Positions 10,153-21,312 of a stretch of 64,000 nt of DNA are shown piece after piece. Position 1 is the stretch's first letter. Every line of letters begins with the position of its first letter. The notes under the pieces are model-generated. The model ran no database searches. It was not told the origin of the DNA and saw only the letters and a list, made by a program, of their open reading frames with translations. Both the position numbers and the translations under genes were made by a program. Origin of the DNA: Eurosta solidaginis. Taxonomy: Eukaryota > Arthropoda > Insecta > Diptera > Tephritidae. The DNA lies in NCBI RefSeq assembly GCF_040869045.1, contig NC_090321.1, positions 35,461,426 to 35,525,425 on the forward strand. The letters are read 5' to 3'.

Positions 10153-10560
10153 GTATGTTTCTTTGAAATCCTAGTTAGAGTACTGTCAATACTGCTTTGC
10201 CTTGCCGGGCCCCCAAAAACCTTCCGGGCCCTATGGCATGGTGATCAACCGGTCTTCTTCTATGGGATTTTGGCCTGGTTGAACGTACTATATACTGCAA
10301 ACAAATTTTAAAAGGCAAGAAACCGTGCAATGAATGGGACTTTCGTACAACACTAGCTCTGGTTTTGAACGCAATGTTAAATATATGTACACTCGGCAGT
10401 CAATGTTGGAACGGCAGACGCAGACCGGGCTGTAATTAAGATTCGAGGCGCAGGATTTAGATATAATAACAAAAGGCACTCCAGCTTTCTAACTAGCGTC
10501 GATTCCTATCAAGACAGATTACTATGCACCGGGTTTTGCTCCTGCATTCAACTTTACAAC
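10153..10560. other. Non-coding, no gene recognised
   Basis: A G/C-rich patch at about 10200-10250 (GGGCCCCCAAAAACC) resembles the ends of some hAT elements but has no partner that I can find. The rest is unremarkable. Confidence 0.4.
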
Positions 10561-10589
10561 TTATATACCCTTGAGTTAGGAGTTGGGTA

Positions 10590-11135
10590 AACACATTTTG
10601 AGCGCAGATCTGGTGATCATGTTTACAGATAGGTCCAAGCGTGATGGGAAGGTAGGATAAGGCGTATTCTGTTAAGAACTAGGAATAAGCTGTAAGCTTA
10701 GGCTGCCTGACCACTGCAGCATCTTCGAAGCGGAAGTCGCCGCTATTCACGATGCGGTAGACGTGATGCTATGCAATGTGCCATGTGTAAGGGAGTTTAA
10801 CTTTCAAAGCACTCCACTCTAAAACTGTGCGGTCGAGCGTAGGCGGCAATTGCCTGAAATCGTTCGCGGTCGCAGCAAGCTACAATAAAGATTATTTGGG
10901 TGCCAGGTCATATGATATCGATGGCAATTATCACGCCGCATCCCGAGCTGGCACGTGGGAGTTGGAGCTGAAAACTCACTTAGGATCATCGCTTAATGGG
11001 GATTGGAGCGTTGATGGTCAGCTGGCTAGAGGAATCCATTCAATGCGGTTCAGTATCCTGAAAACCCCCAACTGTGTTAGTTGCATGGAGGATGACAAAG
11101 TGGAGTCATCCACTGAAGATTAACATTCCAGCTTT
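10590..11135 (+). pseudogene. Decayed LOA-like LINE fragment (RNase H and C-terminus)
   Basis: The plus-strand text gives RSKRDGKVG, CKLRLPDHCSIFEAEVAAIH and DAVDVML. These match the RNase H of the 25.8-30.2 kb element (GSKLDGKVGGG, FKLADHCSVFQAEIAAI, DAVDGML). At 11029-11120 it gives ARGIHSMRFSILKTPNCVSC followed by MEDDKVES, the matching C-terminal Cys block. Stops and indels are frequent. It is the second decayed copy of this family in the window. Confidence 0.65.
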
Positions 11136-11164
11136 TGCGAGAACAATGCGTATATATCTCTGTA

Positions 11165-11720
11165 AAAAAGCAGATTAACTAGCTAAAAAGGGCGCATCCC
11201 TTGAAGCTTGCTCCGTAGACGTCTCCATTAGATTAGGCGAGATTAAGAGAAAGCGAGCACATGATCGACCAAGCGGGAAAGGCGTAGGTTCAAGCGCGGG
11301 GCTGTAAAGTGTCGAAGATTATGTGTAGGTCTTACAACCTTAGACTAACAAAGTTGTTCTATCATTAAAAAAAGGGGACTTTAGACTCATGACGGGTTTT
11401 CTGACTGGCCTTCTGTCGACACATGCTTTTAAATTAGGCTTGGTCAGTAATAGCAGATGTAGGAAGTGCGGTTTTGAGGAGGAAACGATCGAGCAATAGG
11501 AGTAATACAGCGACAGATCTAGAAGCAGTAAGTGGCTTAAGTCCTAGAAAGCTTCTAGTAGTTGCCAAGAGGACGGAGTTATTTTATAACATAGGTCCAT
11601 GTTTTTGATAGGGGTTTTCAGTTTGGTCTTTAAAACAAACTTTGGTAACACTACGGACTCATTCAGTCTATGTGAGGTCCTCATTGCCCGGCCAGTTCAA
11701 CCTAACCTAACCTAGGCGCG
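11165..11720 (+). pseudogene. LINE fragment: RNase H end and Cys/His tail (family N2)
   Basis: This segment is closely related to 41290-41868. Shared blocks read, across frames, KGASLEACSVD, RLGEIKRK, a tail with CRKCGFEEETIEQ and LSPRKLL...KRTELFYNIGPCF. The block ends in a CAACCTAACCTAACCTAGG-like 3' tail (to about 11716). A nonsense codon replaces the codon after EQ. It is a dead 3' fragment of a non-LTR element carrying RNase H. Confidence 0.6.
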
Positions 11721-11800
11721 TTATAAAAAATTAATGAGAGTGAAATTATAAAAAAATTTGACACAAAAGTCACATGTTTGAAAATGCAGTTCGTGTGTAT

Positions 11801-12084
11801 GTTCGCTGCATGGTTCAATTATGTACAGGTTGGCTCATCTCATCAGCTGATTTTATTTATGTCATTGCATGGTCGAAGGGATTGTCAAAAGGAGATGGCA
11901 AACTCAAAATGAAACCAACACATTGGCAACATTTTACTTACACATACAAAAACTGCTAAGTTTTATGTTTCCATTCCATACCATTCGCACCAACACCAAT
12001 ACACAGATTTTGACAATTTGAACAGACATATTTTGTTGCTTTACAGATGAGCCAACCTGTATATAGTTGAACCATGGTTCGCTG
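11801..12084. mobile_element. 268-bp inverted-repeat element with 8-bp target duplication
   Basis: 11809-12076 is bounded by perfect GTTCGCTG direct repeats (11801-11808 and 12077-12084). Its ends are inverted repeats of about 31 bp with two mismatches (CATGGTTCAAYTATRTACAG, then GTTGGCTCATCT). The 8-bp duplication suggests the hAT or P superfamily. The interior is non-coding. Confidence 0.85.
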
Positions 12085-12140
12085 TGAATTGAACGCGTAA
12101 ACTTGCTTTGAGTGGAATGAACATGTGATTACGGATGTGC

Positions 12141-12351
12141 ACACTTATCATGGCGGAACGATACAAGGTGGCAGCATGGTGACATACCTACAAACATAAA
12201 TAAAAGTTCCATGTACTTTGTTTTTGTAAATTCGATGGATAAATGTCAAATTCGTTCTGGGCCGGAAGTTGATGTATCAAATCAAATAAAAAAAAGTTTA
12301 TAATCAGCTGTCCCGTGCTGCCACCTTGTATCGTTACGTCATGATACTTAT
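12141..12351. mobile_element. CATGGCGG inverted-repeat element, copy 1
   Basis: 12149-12343 has about 30-bp inverted ends (CATGGCGGAACGATACAAGG, then TGGCAGCA; the right end has CGTCATG instead of CGCCATG). It is flanked by ACACTTAT (12141-12148) and ATACTTAT (12344-12351), an 8-bp duplication with one mismatch. A second copy sits at 39987-40178. No coding capacity; non-autonomous. Confidence 0.85.
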
Positions 12352-12837
12352 GTACAAAAAAATAGAAATAATAGCGGCTCTACCTTTGGTATGTTTGTAA
12401 GTATGTATGTACATATGTACTAATCTTTATGCACTAAGGCAATTTAATCAATTTTATATATATATATATTTCTTCGGTACGTGTGGTTGTATTTAAAAAT
12501 AATAACATTCCATTAATTCGCGAATTTATGCTACACTTATAGCGTTTTCTTTTCTGGCTATAGTGTTACGCTTTTTGTACGCCGCGCAAGGGTTGTTGTT
12601 CTATTCTAAAAAACAGACAACGCCTTTACGGGGTATTTCGTTCTTTTGTGAAAATTGTTGCCTGCTCGCAACGCAAAAGCGTTACACTTTTACCCTGTAT
12701 AAAATGGCGGTGTGGCAGTGCAACTCTGTGAAACTCTCAATTCGCTCTTGAGTTCCACATATACTCTGTTAATATCAGTGCACAGATCACCTACCAGATT
12801 GCACATTCACGAGTTCAAAATTGCTTCGTTCTGCGTA
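12352..12837. other. Start of duplicated block A; (TA)n tract; short inverted repeat
   Basis: From about 12455 to 12545 the text matches 44785-44875, which marks the left end of the A/B similarity that I can follow. A (TA)n tract lies at 12457-12470. GTGTTACGCTTTT (about 12563) and AAAAGCGTTACAC (about 12678) are nearly inverted and may be the ends of a small element. No gene is seen. Confidence 0.5.
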
Positions 12838-15800
12838 ACTACGTCAAATTTAAAAAAAAAAGTGAATATCTTTATGGCATATAAGTAAATTATGTCAACA
12901 TTCAACTTTAGTAATGATATGGTGCAATAAAATACAAAAATAAAATAAAATTTCAAAATGGGCGTGGCTTCGCCCTTTTTCATTTAATTTTTCTAGGATA
13001 CTTTTAATGCCATAAGTAGAACAAAAATTTACCAATCCTTGTGAAATTTGGCAGGGGCTTAGATTCTAGGACGATAACTGTTTTCTGTGAAAAAGAGCGG
13101 AATCGGTTGAAGCCACGCCCAGTTTTTATACACAGTCGACCGTCTGTCCTTCCGCTCGGCCGTTAACACGATATCTTGAGCAAAAATCGATATATCTTTA
13201 CTAAACTCAGTTCACGTACTTATCTGAACTCATTTTGTAATGGTATAAAAAATGGCCGAAATCCGACTATGACCACGCCCACTTTTTCGATTTCGAAAAT
13301 TACGAAAAATTAAAAAAAATGCCATAATTCTATACCAAATGCAAAAAAGGGATGAAACATGGTAATTCGATTGGTTTATTGACGCAAAATATAACTTTAG
13401 AAAAAACTTTGTAAAATGGGTGTGACACCTACCATATTAAGTAGAAGAAAATGAAAAAGTTCTGCAGGGCGAAATTAAAAGCCCTTGGAATCATTGCAGG
13501 AATACTATTCATAGAATTACATATATAAATAAATTAGCGGTACCCGAAAGATGATGTTCTGGGTCACCCTGGTCCACATTTTGGTCGATATCCCGAAAAC
13601 GCCTTCACATTTACAACTCCCAACACTCCCTTTTAAAATACTCATTAATACCTTTCGTTTGATACCCATATTGTACAAACGCATTCTGGAGTCACCTCTG
13701 GCCCACCTTTATGGCTATATCTCGAAAAGACGTTCACCCAAAAATAAGGCCCACTCCCTTTTAAAATACTCATTAAAACCTTTCGTTTGATACCCATATT
13801 GTACAAACGCATTCTGGAGTCACCCCTGGTCCACCTTTATGGCGATATCTCGAAAAGGCGTCCACCTATAGAACTAAGGTCCAATTTCTTTTAAAATACT
13901 CATTAACACCTTTCATTTGATACCCATATCGTACAAACAAATTCTAGAGTCACCCCCGGTCCACCTTTATGGCGATATCTCGAAAAGGCGTCCACCTATT
14001 GAACTAAGGCCCACTCCCTCTTAAAATACTCTTTAATACCTTCCATTTGATACACATGTCATACAAACACATTCCAGGGTTACCCTAGGTTCATTTTCCT
14101 ACATGGTGATTTTCCCTTATTTTGTCTCCATAGTAGAGGTTTACGCCGATCACTTTATCTGCGGCGGCGGCGTAGGCTCTATTATATACCGGCGGCCGGT
14201 GTTCTTACTTTAAAAGCTTGATTTTTCTATTTAAAAAAATAATATTTAGGAAAGGTTTTGTTTATATGTACTATCAACGTGTTGGCCATTTCGGAAAGAT
14301 CCTGGGTTTTTGCATCAAAATCTCGCAGACCGTTCAAAAATTTTCAGGAGTAGCTCCTTGCGAAGGGATTGTCCCTCGTTCGCTTGCTCCAGAGAGGCTT
14401 CGAACCTAACCCCGGTCTTTGGAATTGGTACTGCTGCGTCTGCTGAAAAGAAATAGAGATACATAAAATAGTCACACATTTGCCTGTATATCTCGTGCAA
14501 AGCGTAGTTTCACCTAGGGTTAACTCCTAATAATCGTCGCGAAAACAATTTCTTTAAATCATTTGTCGCTCCTTGGCGGTCACGCTTAAAGCGACTTAGG
14601 GTTGCTATTAAAGGTCTATTAATACTCATGACTATCGTGGCACAGGGCACCTCCAGTTTTTTCGGCTGTTTTTAAGCGCTACAATTTCCGATGTGCGAAG
14701 AGTAGGAATCCCTACCACCAGTCGCTACCACGGCTCCTGAGCCTCACACGATATGCCAGTACAGAAGCTATAGGACTGCGACTTCGAACTCATATCTTCG
14801 TCGACGTCACTTTCCTAGAAGCTCTAGGTGTAGCTCCGAAGATTTTCCAACGGATGCTTTTGTCGCGCTATGCTACCGAGCTACACCTTGAAACGTTACG
14901 GAGTGACTATTTGGCCAAAGATGCCGCCCTCGAAATCATAAGCAGTCTAAGTGGATGTCATGTGGATGGATACAATTTTTAAAATGTATACCAAAGATTG
15001 CAGACGTTTGTGTTCACAACATTGATTTCAGTAGTCTTCGTTAAATCAAATTTAGAATGAAAGTCGACGGATTTTAAGTTGAAAGTTGTTAACTAATGTT
15101 TTCCGGCCTTACGATATAGGAGCTCATTATGGATGACCGCGTAGCTTCAGTTTTCAGACAAGTTCGACTGTCCACTACGTTAGGGTAGTATCACACACGG
15201 TCATTAGTTCCACTGTCTTGGGAAAGCTTTTGCTTCACCACTTTGAGTGTTCTTGCGAAGGACAAAGCCTCACCTGGTAGATATATGTGCCTACGTATTC
15301 ACAATTGTAAAAGGAGCCGTAACGTGTAGGTGATATTTAAACACGGTTGATAGGCTATAATCAATGTGATTCACTCCAAGGGACTAGTTTTGGATAGGGC
15401 TGCCAACTTTAGGAAATGTCAAACCGGGAGACTTGGGTGTTGAAGGATGAAGTGTGAAAATCAAAATTAACATTTCAGACGCTATTGTATAGTTTCGCAA
15501 ATAAACAATAGATGTTTGAATGCAAGACTTAGTGATTTTTCAAACCCTTCTCATAAGTACTTATGTATATCCTCAACTTAAGTATGAGGTAAGAATAATT
15601 TCAAAGGAGTGTTTATGCCCCTAGAACCTACTAAAGGATTTTGCATCACTGATTTCGCTTATGCTTGAGGACAATTTAGAAACAAGTTCGCCTTGGATCA
15701 TTTTTTCGAATAAATTTTTCATTATTAATTTTTTCAAAAATGCAAAGTGAGCATATACATTTATTATATAACTTTTCTTTTAGTATATTTTAATAACTTG

Positions 15801-16123
15801 CTGAATTGGGTGATGCAAAAAATTGAATAGTAGAATAGAGTTAAATTTCGCAATTAGTTTCTTATAACTGGCAGTGATGCGCATCCGTTGATACCACTTT
15901 CGACATGAACAATAAATGGCCTAAACAGTCTTAAACGAATAGAAAATATAGTAATGCGCCGGACGCCGCGCCGCCACGCCGATATTTTTGACATTCGGCG
16001 GCGGCGTGCGAAAAACGACCAAAATCGGCGGCGGCGGCGGCGTTTATCGACGGCGTATATCTCCATAGCTCTCAGCTGAGTATGTAATGTTCGATTACAC
16101 CCGAACTTAGCCTTCCTTACTTG
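12838..16123 (-). repeat. Family C non-coding repeat, copy C1 (interrupted)
   Basis: 12838-14133 plus 16061-16123 form one copy of the large non-coding repeat also seen at 31999, 50192, 60558 and 62825. On the plus strand it ends GTTCGATTACACCCGAACTT followed by AGCCTTCCTTACTTG. It contains the 130-bp sub-repeat (13600-14080) and GGGCGTGG motifs. It lacks the far end with TTTTTATACTCAG. It is split by a 1.9-kb insert at 14134-16060. Confidence 0.85.
14125..16068. mobile_element. 1.9-kb insert with GC-rich ends and 9-bp target duplication
   Basis: TCTCCATAG occurs at 14125-14133 and 16060-16068, exactly at the break in C1. The intact text in C4 (TTGTCTCCAAAGCTCTCAGC, about 62270) shows the empty site. 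The insert ends are rich in CGGCGG: TTTACGCCG...GCGGCGGCGGCG on the left, and CGGCGGCGGCGGCG...CGACGGCGTATAT on the right. These are loosely inverted. The short frames inside match nothing that I recognise. An 8-9-bp duplication fits hAT or Mutator-type enzymes, but the family is unknown. Confidence 0.75.
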
Positions 16124-17081
16124 TTTCTTTGTAGTTTGTTTGAAGTAAACTCAATTTCTATATTTCTATAGGTGCCGTCTTAAGCTCATTAAATTTTATG
16201 AATATGTTAAATATGAACACATGTTTAAATCGGTAGCAAATTAACGTCTCATTAACACTTAATACAAGATCTTGATTACGTCAACCCATTTAATTTCGAG
16301 CAGTGTTGTGAGAATACAATAAAACTAATTAGCATTTTGAAAGCAGATAGAACTAATAAAGTATACTTTTTGTATTTTTCTCTATTTGTTCCTTAAAAAT
16401 ACAGTCATTGTACCAACTCAATTGTACAAATACTTACAGTGACGGAAAAAAGAATAGGGCAAATTTACCGCCAATTTACTGCCAAATACTAAATCAATTA
16501 TATCAGCAGAACTTCAATATTTTCCTTGGAATAGTGCACCCTATAAAAATAACATTTAAAGATTGTTGAAATAAATTAAATTTTATGACTCAATAACCTA
16601 TATTACTATTATAATTTACTTTACATGCATGATCGCCTTGGTGTTGTTATTTTTTGGTTTTAGGTGTACCACCTATGCAGGGCTACTGCTCATGGACAAA
16701 AAAATATGATTGTGTGGATTTGATTTTGTACAGCACTTCTTAAAAATTTTGCACTCTACTGTGGATATGAACACGCTCCATCAATAAATTTGCTTTTGCA
16801 GATCTTTTCACAGGGATTTTTAAGGTCATAATTTTTGTTTTTGTTTTTTAATAAATTAAGGTTTGTGAAATTTTCACAGGTGAGTATAATTTCCTTCGCA
16901 GGTAAGTAGCTTTTCTTAGTGAGTGAGTGAGGTGAGTAAAATTTTCTGCAGGGGTAAGTTTAAATTTCTTCACAAATACTAATCGTAATTTTTTTGAGCT
17001 TACTTAAAACCAAAATATGGGATTAGAAAATAAAAATGAATCTCTCCCCGCTGGTGAACCCGACTCAAGTCTTCACACTTG

Positions 17082-17329
17082 ATTTAATTTAATTTAATTT
17101 ATTTATTATTACGGCTGTTTAGGCCTAAAACTTAAACTGCTAAATACAATTCATTATTAAGATCACTTAGTTCTTATCAATATGCTGTCGGAATGCCATG
17201 TGATTCAGATCAGCATATTTACTAGCACGACAAACGGATGAGTCTGGGTGCCACTCGTTTAAGGGATGTTTGAAAGGACGTGTTTCCAATCCGCCAATGC
17301 TCCCAGCATAAGGCAACACAATTTTGAAC
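17082..17329 (-). pseudogene. Unidentified short element or LINE 3' fragment
   Basis: This stretch is absent from block B and sits between the shared BEL 5' part and Gypsy G2. Read on the minus strand it gives a short frame (LETRPFKHPLNEWHPDSSVC, then RASKYADLNHMAFRQHIDKN and a stop), followed on that strand by AT-rich TTAAATTAAATTAAATC text. That layout fits a LINE 3' end with a simple-repeat tail. I do not recognise the family. Confidence 0.35.
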
Positions 17330-17333
17330 ATAT

Positions 17334-18432
17334 TGTAACGAATATTAGCAGCACTAAGGGATACTATCATCTCTAAGCCGATGCTAAGCAGTGACTTGTA
17401 TGCACATCAATAATTCAATCATTATGTCTAGACATTAGGCCGGGTCGATTTGTGGGGAGGCAAAAAAAGCGCCCATTGCTCTGTGAAAATCATATTCTAG
17501 AGATCAAAATAAGAAACTTTGCCGAAGGAACCATATCTCTAAAATGAATTCTGATGTCCCCCCCTTTGGGTCGTAGGGGCAAATTTTGAAAAATCCCACT
17601 TTGAAATGCCTATGTTTTTTCTTTTTGGAGTTTATTTTTCTCTTTAGAAATTTATTTAGTCAGAACATATGTAAATGAAAAAATGAATTTATGTAACTTA
17701 GTAATAGAAAAGAAATTAAAAAAAATTATTAGAAATTAGCGTTTTTACAACCCCCTTTTAAAATCAAGGCATCACTGTGATGCATTTGCATGTCGTAAAC
17801 ATAGTTCTGTGGGTTTTTTATTCAACCGTTTTAAAAAATGAAGGTATCACTGTGACACAATTGCAGATCGTAAAATTGCTTGTGTTGTTTTTTTTAAGCC
17901 ACCACAAGACACAGCAGGTAGAATTGAAATTGCCCCTACCCAAATGTTCGACCCATTCGACCTTCGGTAAAGTTTCTTATTTTGATCCCTAGAATACGAT
18001 TTTCACAGAGCAATGAGCGATTTTTAAATCGACCCGCCCTGCTACACATATAGCGGAGAAGCAACGCACAACCACATGCATATATCTGAGATACTCCCGA
18101 AAGTATGCAATGGTTGTGCAAGTGTTGCTCACATATACATGCACGCGCATGGGGTATGCGAGAAGCTATAAAATCATGCATCTGTAGTTACAGCTGAGTA
18201 ATTTTATAGCTGATAACTAACTAGTAAGTTCTGGAAATAGAAAAGCCTAGAAATATGCAACGAGGAAACCAGACAGTATAAAAAGCAGCAACAGTAGAGG
18301 CACGATAATCAGTTTGATTTAAGTAAGCTATTAGTTGCGAAGATAAGTGTTATTGTGAAGTACTTTAATAAAGGCCATTTTGCATTATTGAATAGTGGAG
18401 TTATTTATTCTACAGTTTAGTGATTCGAACTG
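17334..18432 (+). repeat. 5' LTR of G2 (interrupted and 3'-truncated)
   Basis: It matches the 3' LTR (23491-24048) on both sides of the 606-bp insert. TATAAAAA at 18277-18284 is the likely promoter and AATAAA at 18367-18372 the likely polyadenylation signal. Similarity stops after GTGATTCGAAC, and the text jumps directly to gag codons (GATCCAGCAATTGAAG). Confidence 0.85.
17428..18049. mobile_element. 606-bp hAT-like inverted-repeat element in the G2 LTR
   Basis: 17436-18041 is flanked by CTAGACAT (17428-17435) and CTACACAT (18042-18049), an 8-bp duplication with one mismatch. The 3' LTR shows the empty site GTCTACACATATGTAC (about 23612-23627). The ends are inverted: TAGGCCGGGTCGATTT on the left, and CAGGGCGGGTCGATTT for the reverse complement of the right. 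The similarity continues through CATTGCTCTGTGAAAATC and GATCAAAATAAGAAACTTT, about 85 bp in all. The interior contains an imperfect direct repeat around ATCACTGTGAYRCA. No coding capacity. Confidence 0.88.
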
Positions 18433-18444
18433 AAGATCCAGCAA

Positions 18445-19605
18445 TTGAAGAAGGAGTTGGAGAGCCGTGGATTGAATACAACCGGCAATAAACTCGAACT
18501 TCAGGCAAGACTACGAGAGGCAATGGAAGCAGAAGGAATTAACGTGGAAGGGTATGCCTTTCATCTTGATGGCGACGAGACAACAACAAAAATTGAGGAG
18601 AAAAACGGAAACACCGCAGACAATGGCGAACACAGACTTGAACACAATATTAGCTGCAATATGGAAAAACAACTAGAATCACAGGAGACACGTATAACAT
18701 CGAAGATTGAAGCACAAGAAACGCGCATTTCAGAAATGTCGACACAGATTACATCCAAGATGGAGACTCAACTGGAACAGAAGACATATATGACATCTCA
18801 GTTGGCTGAACAGTTGAAAGCACAAGAGGCTCGCATAACCTCGCAGCTGGAGGCGCAGGAGATAAGGGTATCATCGAAGCTGGAGGCACAAGATACAAAA
18901 ATTTTACAACTCGAGGACAAAATCGATGCCGAGATTGAGACATTGAGAGGTCGTATACAGGAGCTGCAACTAAATCGCCCAGCTGTTTCAGCAAGCAATC
19001 CGAAGGTAAAAACTTCATCTTTTGACGGCTCTGTTCCTTTCCAGGTATTTAAGCTGCAATTTGAGAAGACCGCAACAGTGAACAACTGGAATGCTGAAGA
19101 TAAAGTTGCAGCTCTATTCGTAGCATTGAAGGGGCCAGCAGCCGAAATCGTACAGACGATTCTCGAAGGAGAGCGGAACAACTATGAAGCATTGATGGCT
19201 GCTGTAGAACGACGTTACGGAAGCGAACACAGGATACAAATCTACCAAATAGAATTGCAAAACCGCTACCAAAAATCTAACGAAACTTTGCAGGAGTTTG
19301 CTTCAGACATTGAAAGATTTGCTCATCTTGCAAATGCTAACGAACCTGTGGAATACACTGAAAGGGTAAAGATTCAGAGTTTTATAAATGGCATACGGGA
19401 CGCCGAAACAAAGCGAGCTACATACGCAAGCCCAAAGCAAACATTTGCTGAAACGGTATCCCATGCACTGACTCAGGAAACAGCGTCACTATTGAGTATA
19501 CAAAGCTCATCGCGTGGAAGTGAAAAGGCCAGACTGGGTAGACACAATTTTGGAAGCATTAAAAGGAACGCAGCAGAAAAACGATGGTGGCGTCAAATGC
19601 TTTAA
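18445..19605 (+). pseudogene. G2 gag
   Basis: The true start lies upstream and is deleted; the frame is open from the SAP-like segment (LKKELESRGLNTTGNKLELQ). Residues about 60-165 form a long coiled coil of QLEAQEARIT/S-type repeats. The capsid-like region SSFDGSVPFQVFKLQFEKTA follows, then LVALKGPAAEIVQTI-like and EFASDIERFAHLANANE. A one-base-type frame change at about 19498 (LLSI, with YKAHRVEV in the next frame) shifts the nucleocapsid part out of frame, so the last 35 residues are out-of-frame noise. Confidence 0.85.
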
Positions 19606-19735
19606 ATGTGGAAAGCCAGGGCACATTGCACGTTATTGCAGTCCCAATCCTAACAGTTCCAGTAATGTGGGTGACCGTAAACGCAGAGCTGAGGGAGGTG
19701 AGCAAATCTCCAAATCCACCCAATCGTTAAACTAA
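19514..19735 (+). pseudogene. G2 nucleocapsid zinc knuckle
   Basis: VKRPDWVDTILEALKGTQQK precedes CFKCGKPGHIARYC, a canonical CX2CX4HX4C retroviral-type knuckle for RNA binding. It is in a different frame from gag because of the indel at about 19498. The frame ends at a stop at 19735. Confidence 0.8.
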
Positions 19736-19849
19736 AGCCAGTCAGCCGCAAGGGGCGACAGCTGGCTCCCTCAATTGAATGCCCCATAATCTCTATCTCG
19801 CAAATTGGAAGAAGGTCAAACAATCTTACTGTCGGAGGACATGTGGGTG

Positions 19850-20833
19850 GAAAGGAACGTTTACTGACTGTAGATACGGGTGCATCTCATTCGATCAGAT
19901 TTAGTCAAAAAGAAGATAAGACCATTGCTTGGAGAAAAATTACGTACAGCCACGGGAGAAGACACCCAGGTAATTGGAGAAGTAGCATGTGAAGTAGCAA
20001 TTGGGAACGCCACGGTACTACACAATTTTATAGTGGCAGAGATTGTTGATGAAATCATAATTGGAGTGGCCTTCTTAATCGACCAAGGCATCAAGATCGA
20101 TATGCAAAGCAAGACGATGCGATATAAGAACATGGATGTGCCACTTAATTTCGGCTACGAGCGAGGCTACAGCAGTAAACGAGTGCTGGTGGAAGAGAGT
20201 CAGCAAATACCACCAAAATTCGAAGCAGTAATCTGGGCAAAGGTTGATGGAGATTGTGGGACAAACAAATTGTGGGTTGTCGAGGCAGCAAACAAATCAA
20301 CACCGAACATACTTATAGGAAAAACCCTGGCTATAACAAAACAGGATGGACGTATCCCGGTAAGAGTACTCAATGAGTTCAAGTCACCACTCAAACTGAC
20401 CAGAGGAGCTATTTTGGGAAGATGCCAAGAGGCTGAAGTAATAATCAATTGTGAACAGCTCCAGGAGGAGGTTTCAACTAGCAACATTGATCTTTCAGAT
20501 GACATCATGGCATGGACGGAGGGACTAGAGGAAGACTATCAGAGTAAGGCAAAACAACTGCTCCTAAAGTACGGGAACATATTTGACCAAGATGGCTTTA
20601 AACCAGGCCGCACCAACGTTGTGAAACATCAAATTGACACTGGAGACGCGAGGGCGATCCGTCAAGCTCCACGTAGTGTTCCACTGACGAAGCGGGAAGT
20701 TGTGAGTCAAATCATACAAGAAATGAGCGACAGCGGCGTCATCGAACCATCAGCTAGTCAATGGAGCTCACCGGTAGTACTTGTAAAGAAGAAGGATGGA
20801 AAAATGAGGTTTTGCGTGACTACCGGAAGTTGA
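19850..20833 (+). pseudogene. G2 protease and RT leader
   Basis: LLTVDTGASHS (active-site DTG) is followed by a frame change, then IRSDLVKKKIRPLLGEKLRT, the flap-side VIGEVACEVAIGNA and EIIIGVAFLIDQGIKID. The segment continues through KPGRTNVVKHQIDTGDARAI and TKREVVSQIIQEMSDSGVIE to the RT entry SSPVVLVKKKDGKMRFCV. There a missing base at about 20818 turns the expected DYRKLN into TTGS and a stop. This stretch contains the PIRQAPRS-like segment where the G1/G4 deletion begins. Confidence 0.8.
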
Positions 20834-21312
20834 ATTACGTTACGAAAAAGGATAGCTACCCATTGCCAAGAATTGACGACACTCTGGAGTCGCTCTCTGG
20901 TACGAAATGGTTTTCCACACTGGACTTGCAAAGCGGCTACTGGCAAGTGGAAGTGAAGGAGGAAGATAAAGAGAAAACAGCCTTCAGTGTCGGTGATGGT
21001 CTTTGGCAATTTACAGTGATGCCTTTTGGACTATGTACTGCACCAGCTACTTTTGAAAGACTCATGGATCAGGTACTGAAAGGTCTACATTGGAAGACAT
21101 GCTTAGTGTACCTAGACGACATCATCGTATTGGGAAAGAACTTCGAAGAACATTTGAAGAACGTGGAGGAGGTTTTCCAAAGAATAGCTGGTGCTGGTCT
21201 GAAACTTAGTCCCAAAAACTGTTCTCTGTTCAAGAGGCAAGTTAGTTGCTTGGGTCATAAAGTAACGACGGAGGGCAGTGAAGGATTGGCCAAGACCACA
21301 GAATCTGCATGA
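20819..21312 (+). pseudogene. G2 reverse transcriptase core
   Basis: The frame after the break reads YRKLNYVTKKDSYPLPRIDD, FSTLDLQSGYWQVEV, FTVMPFGLCTAPATFERLMD and the catalytic LVYLDDIIVLG (YLDD box). It ends in CLGHKVTTEG, after which about 30 nt are missing relative to G3 and the frame runs into a stop at 21312. Confidence 0.85.

Noticed and set aside
10195..10260. GC-rich GGGCCCCCAAAAACC patch, and a similar one at 44395-44480, as ends of a hAT element
   Set aside because: No matching opposite end or 8-bp duplication could be found for either patch.
14218..14500. Short frames on both strands inside the 1.9-kb insert
   Set aside because: No recognisable motif, under 65 codons, and overlapping on opposite strands. 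Not supported as genes.
15960..16050. CGG-rich tract as a CpG-island-like promoter
   Set aside because: It is the inner part of the right end of the 1.9-kb insert, mirrored at its left end. No gene follows it.
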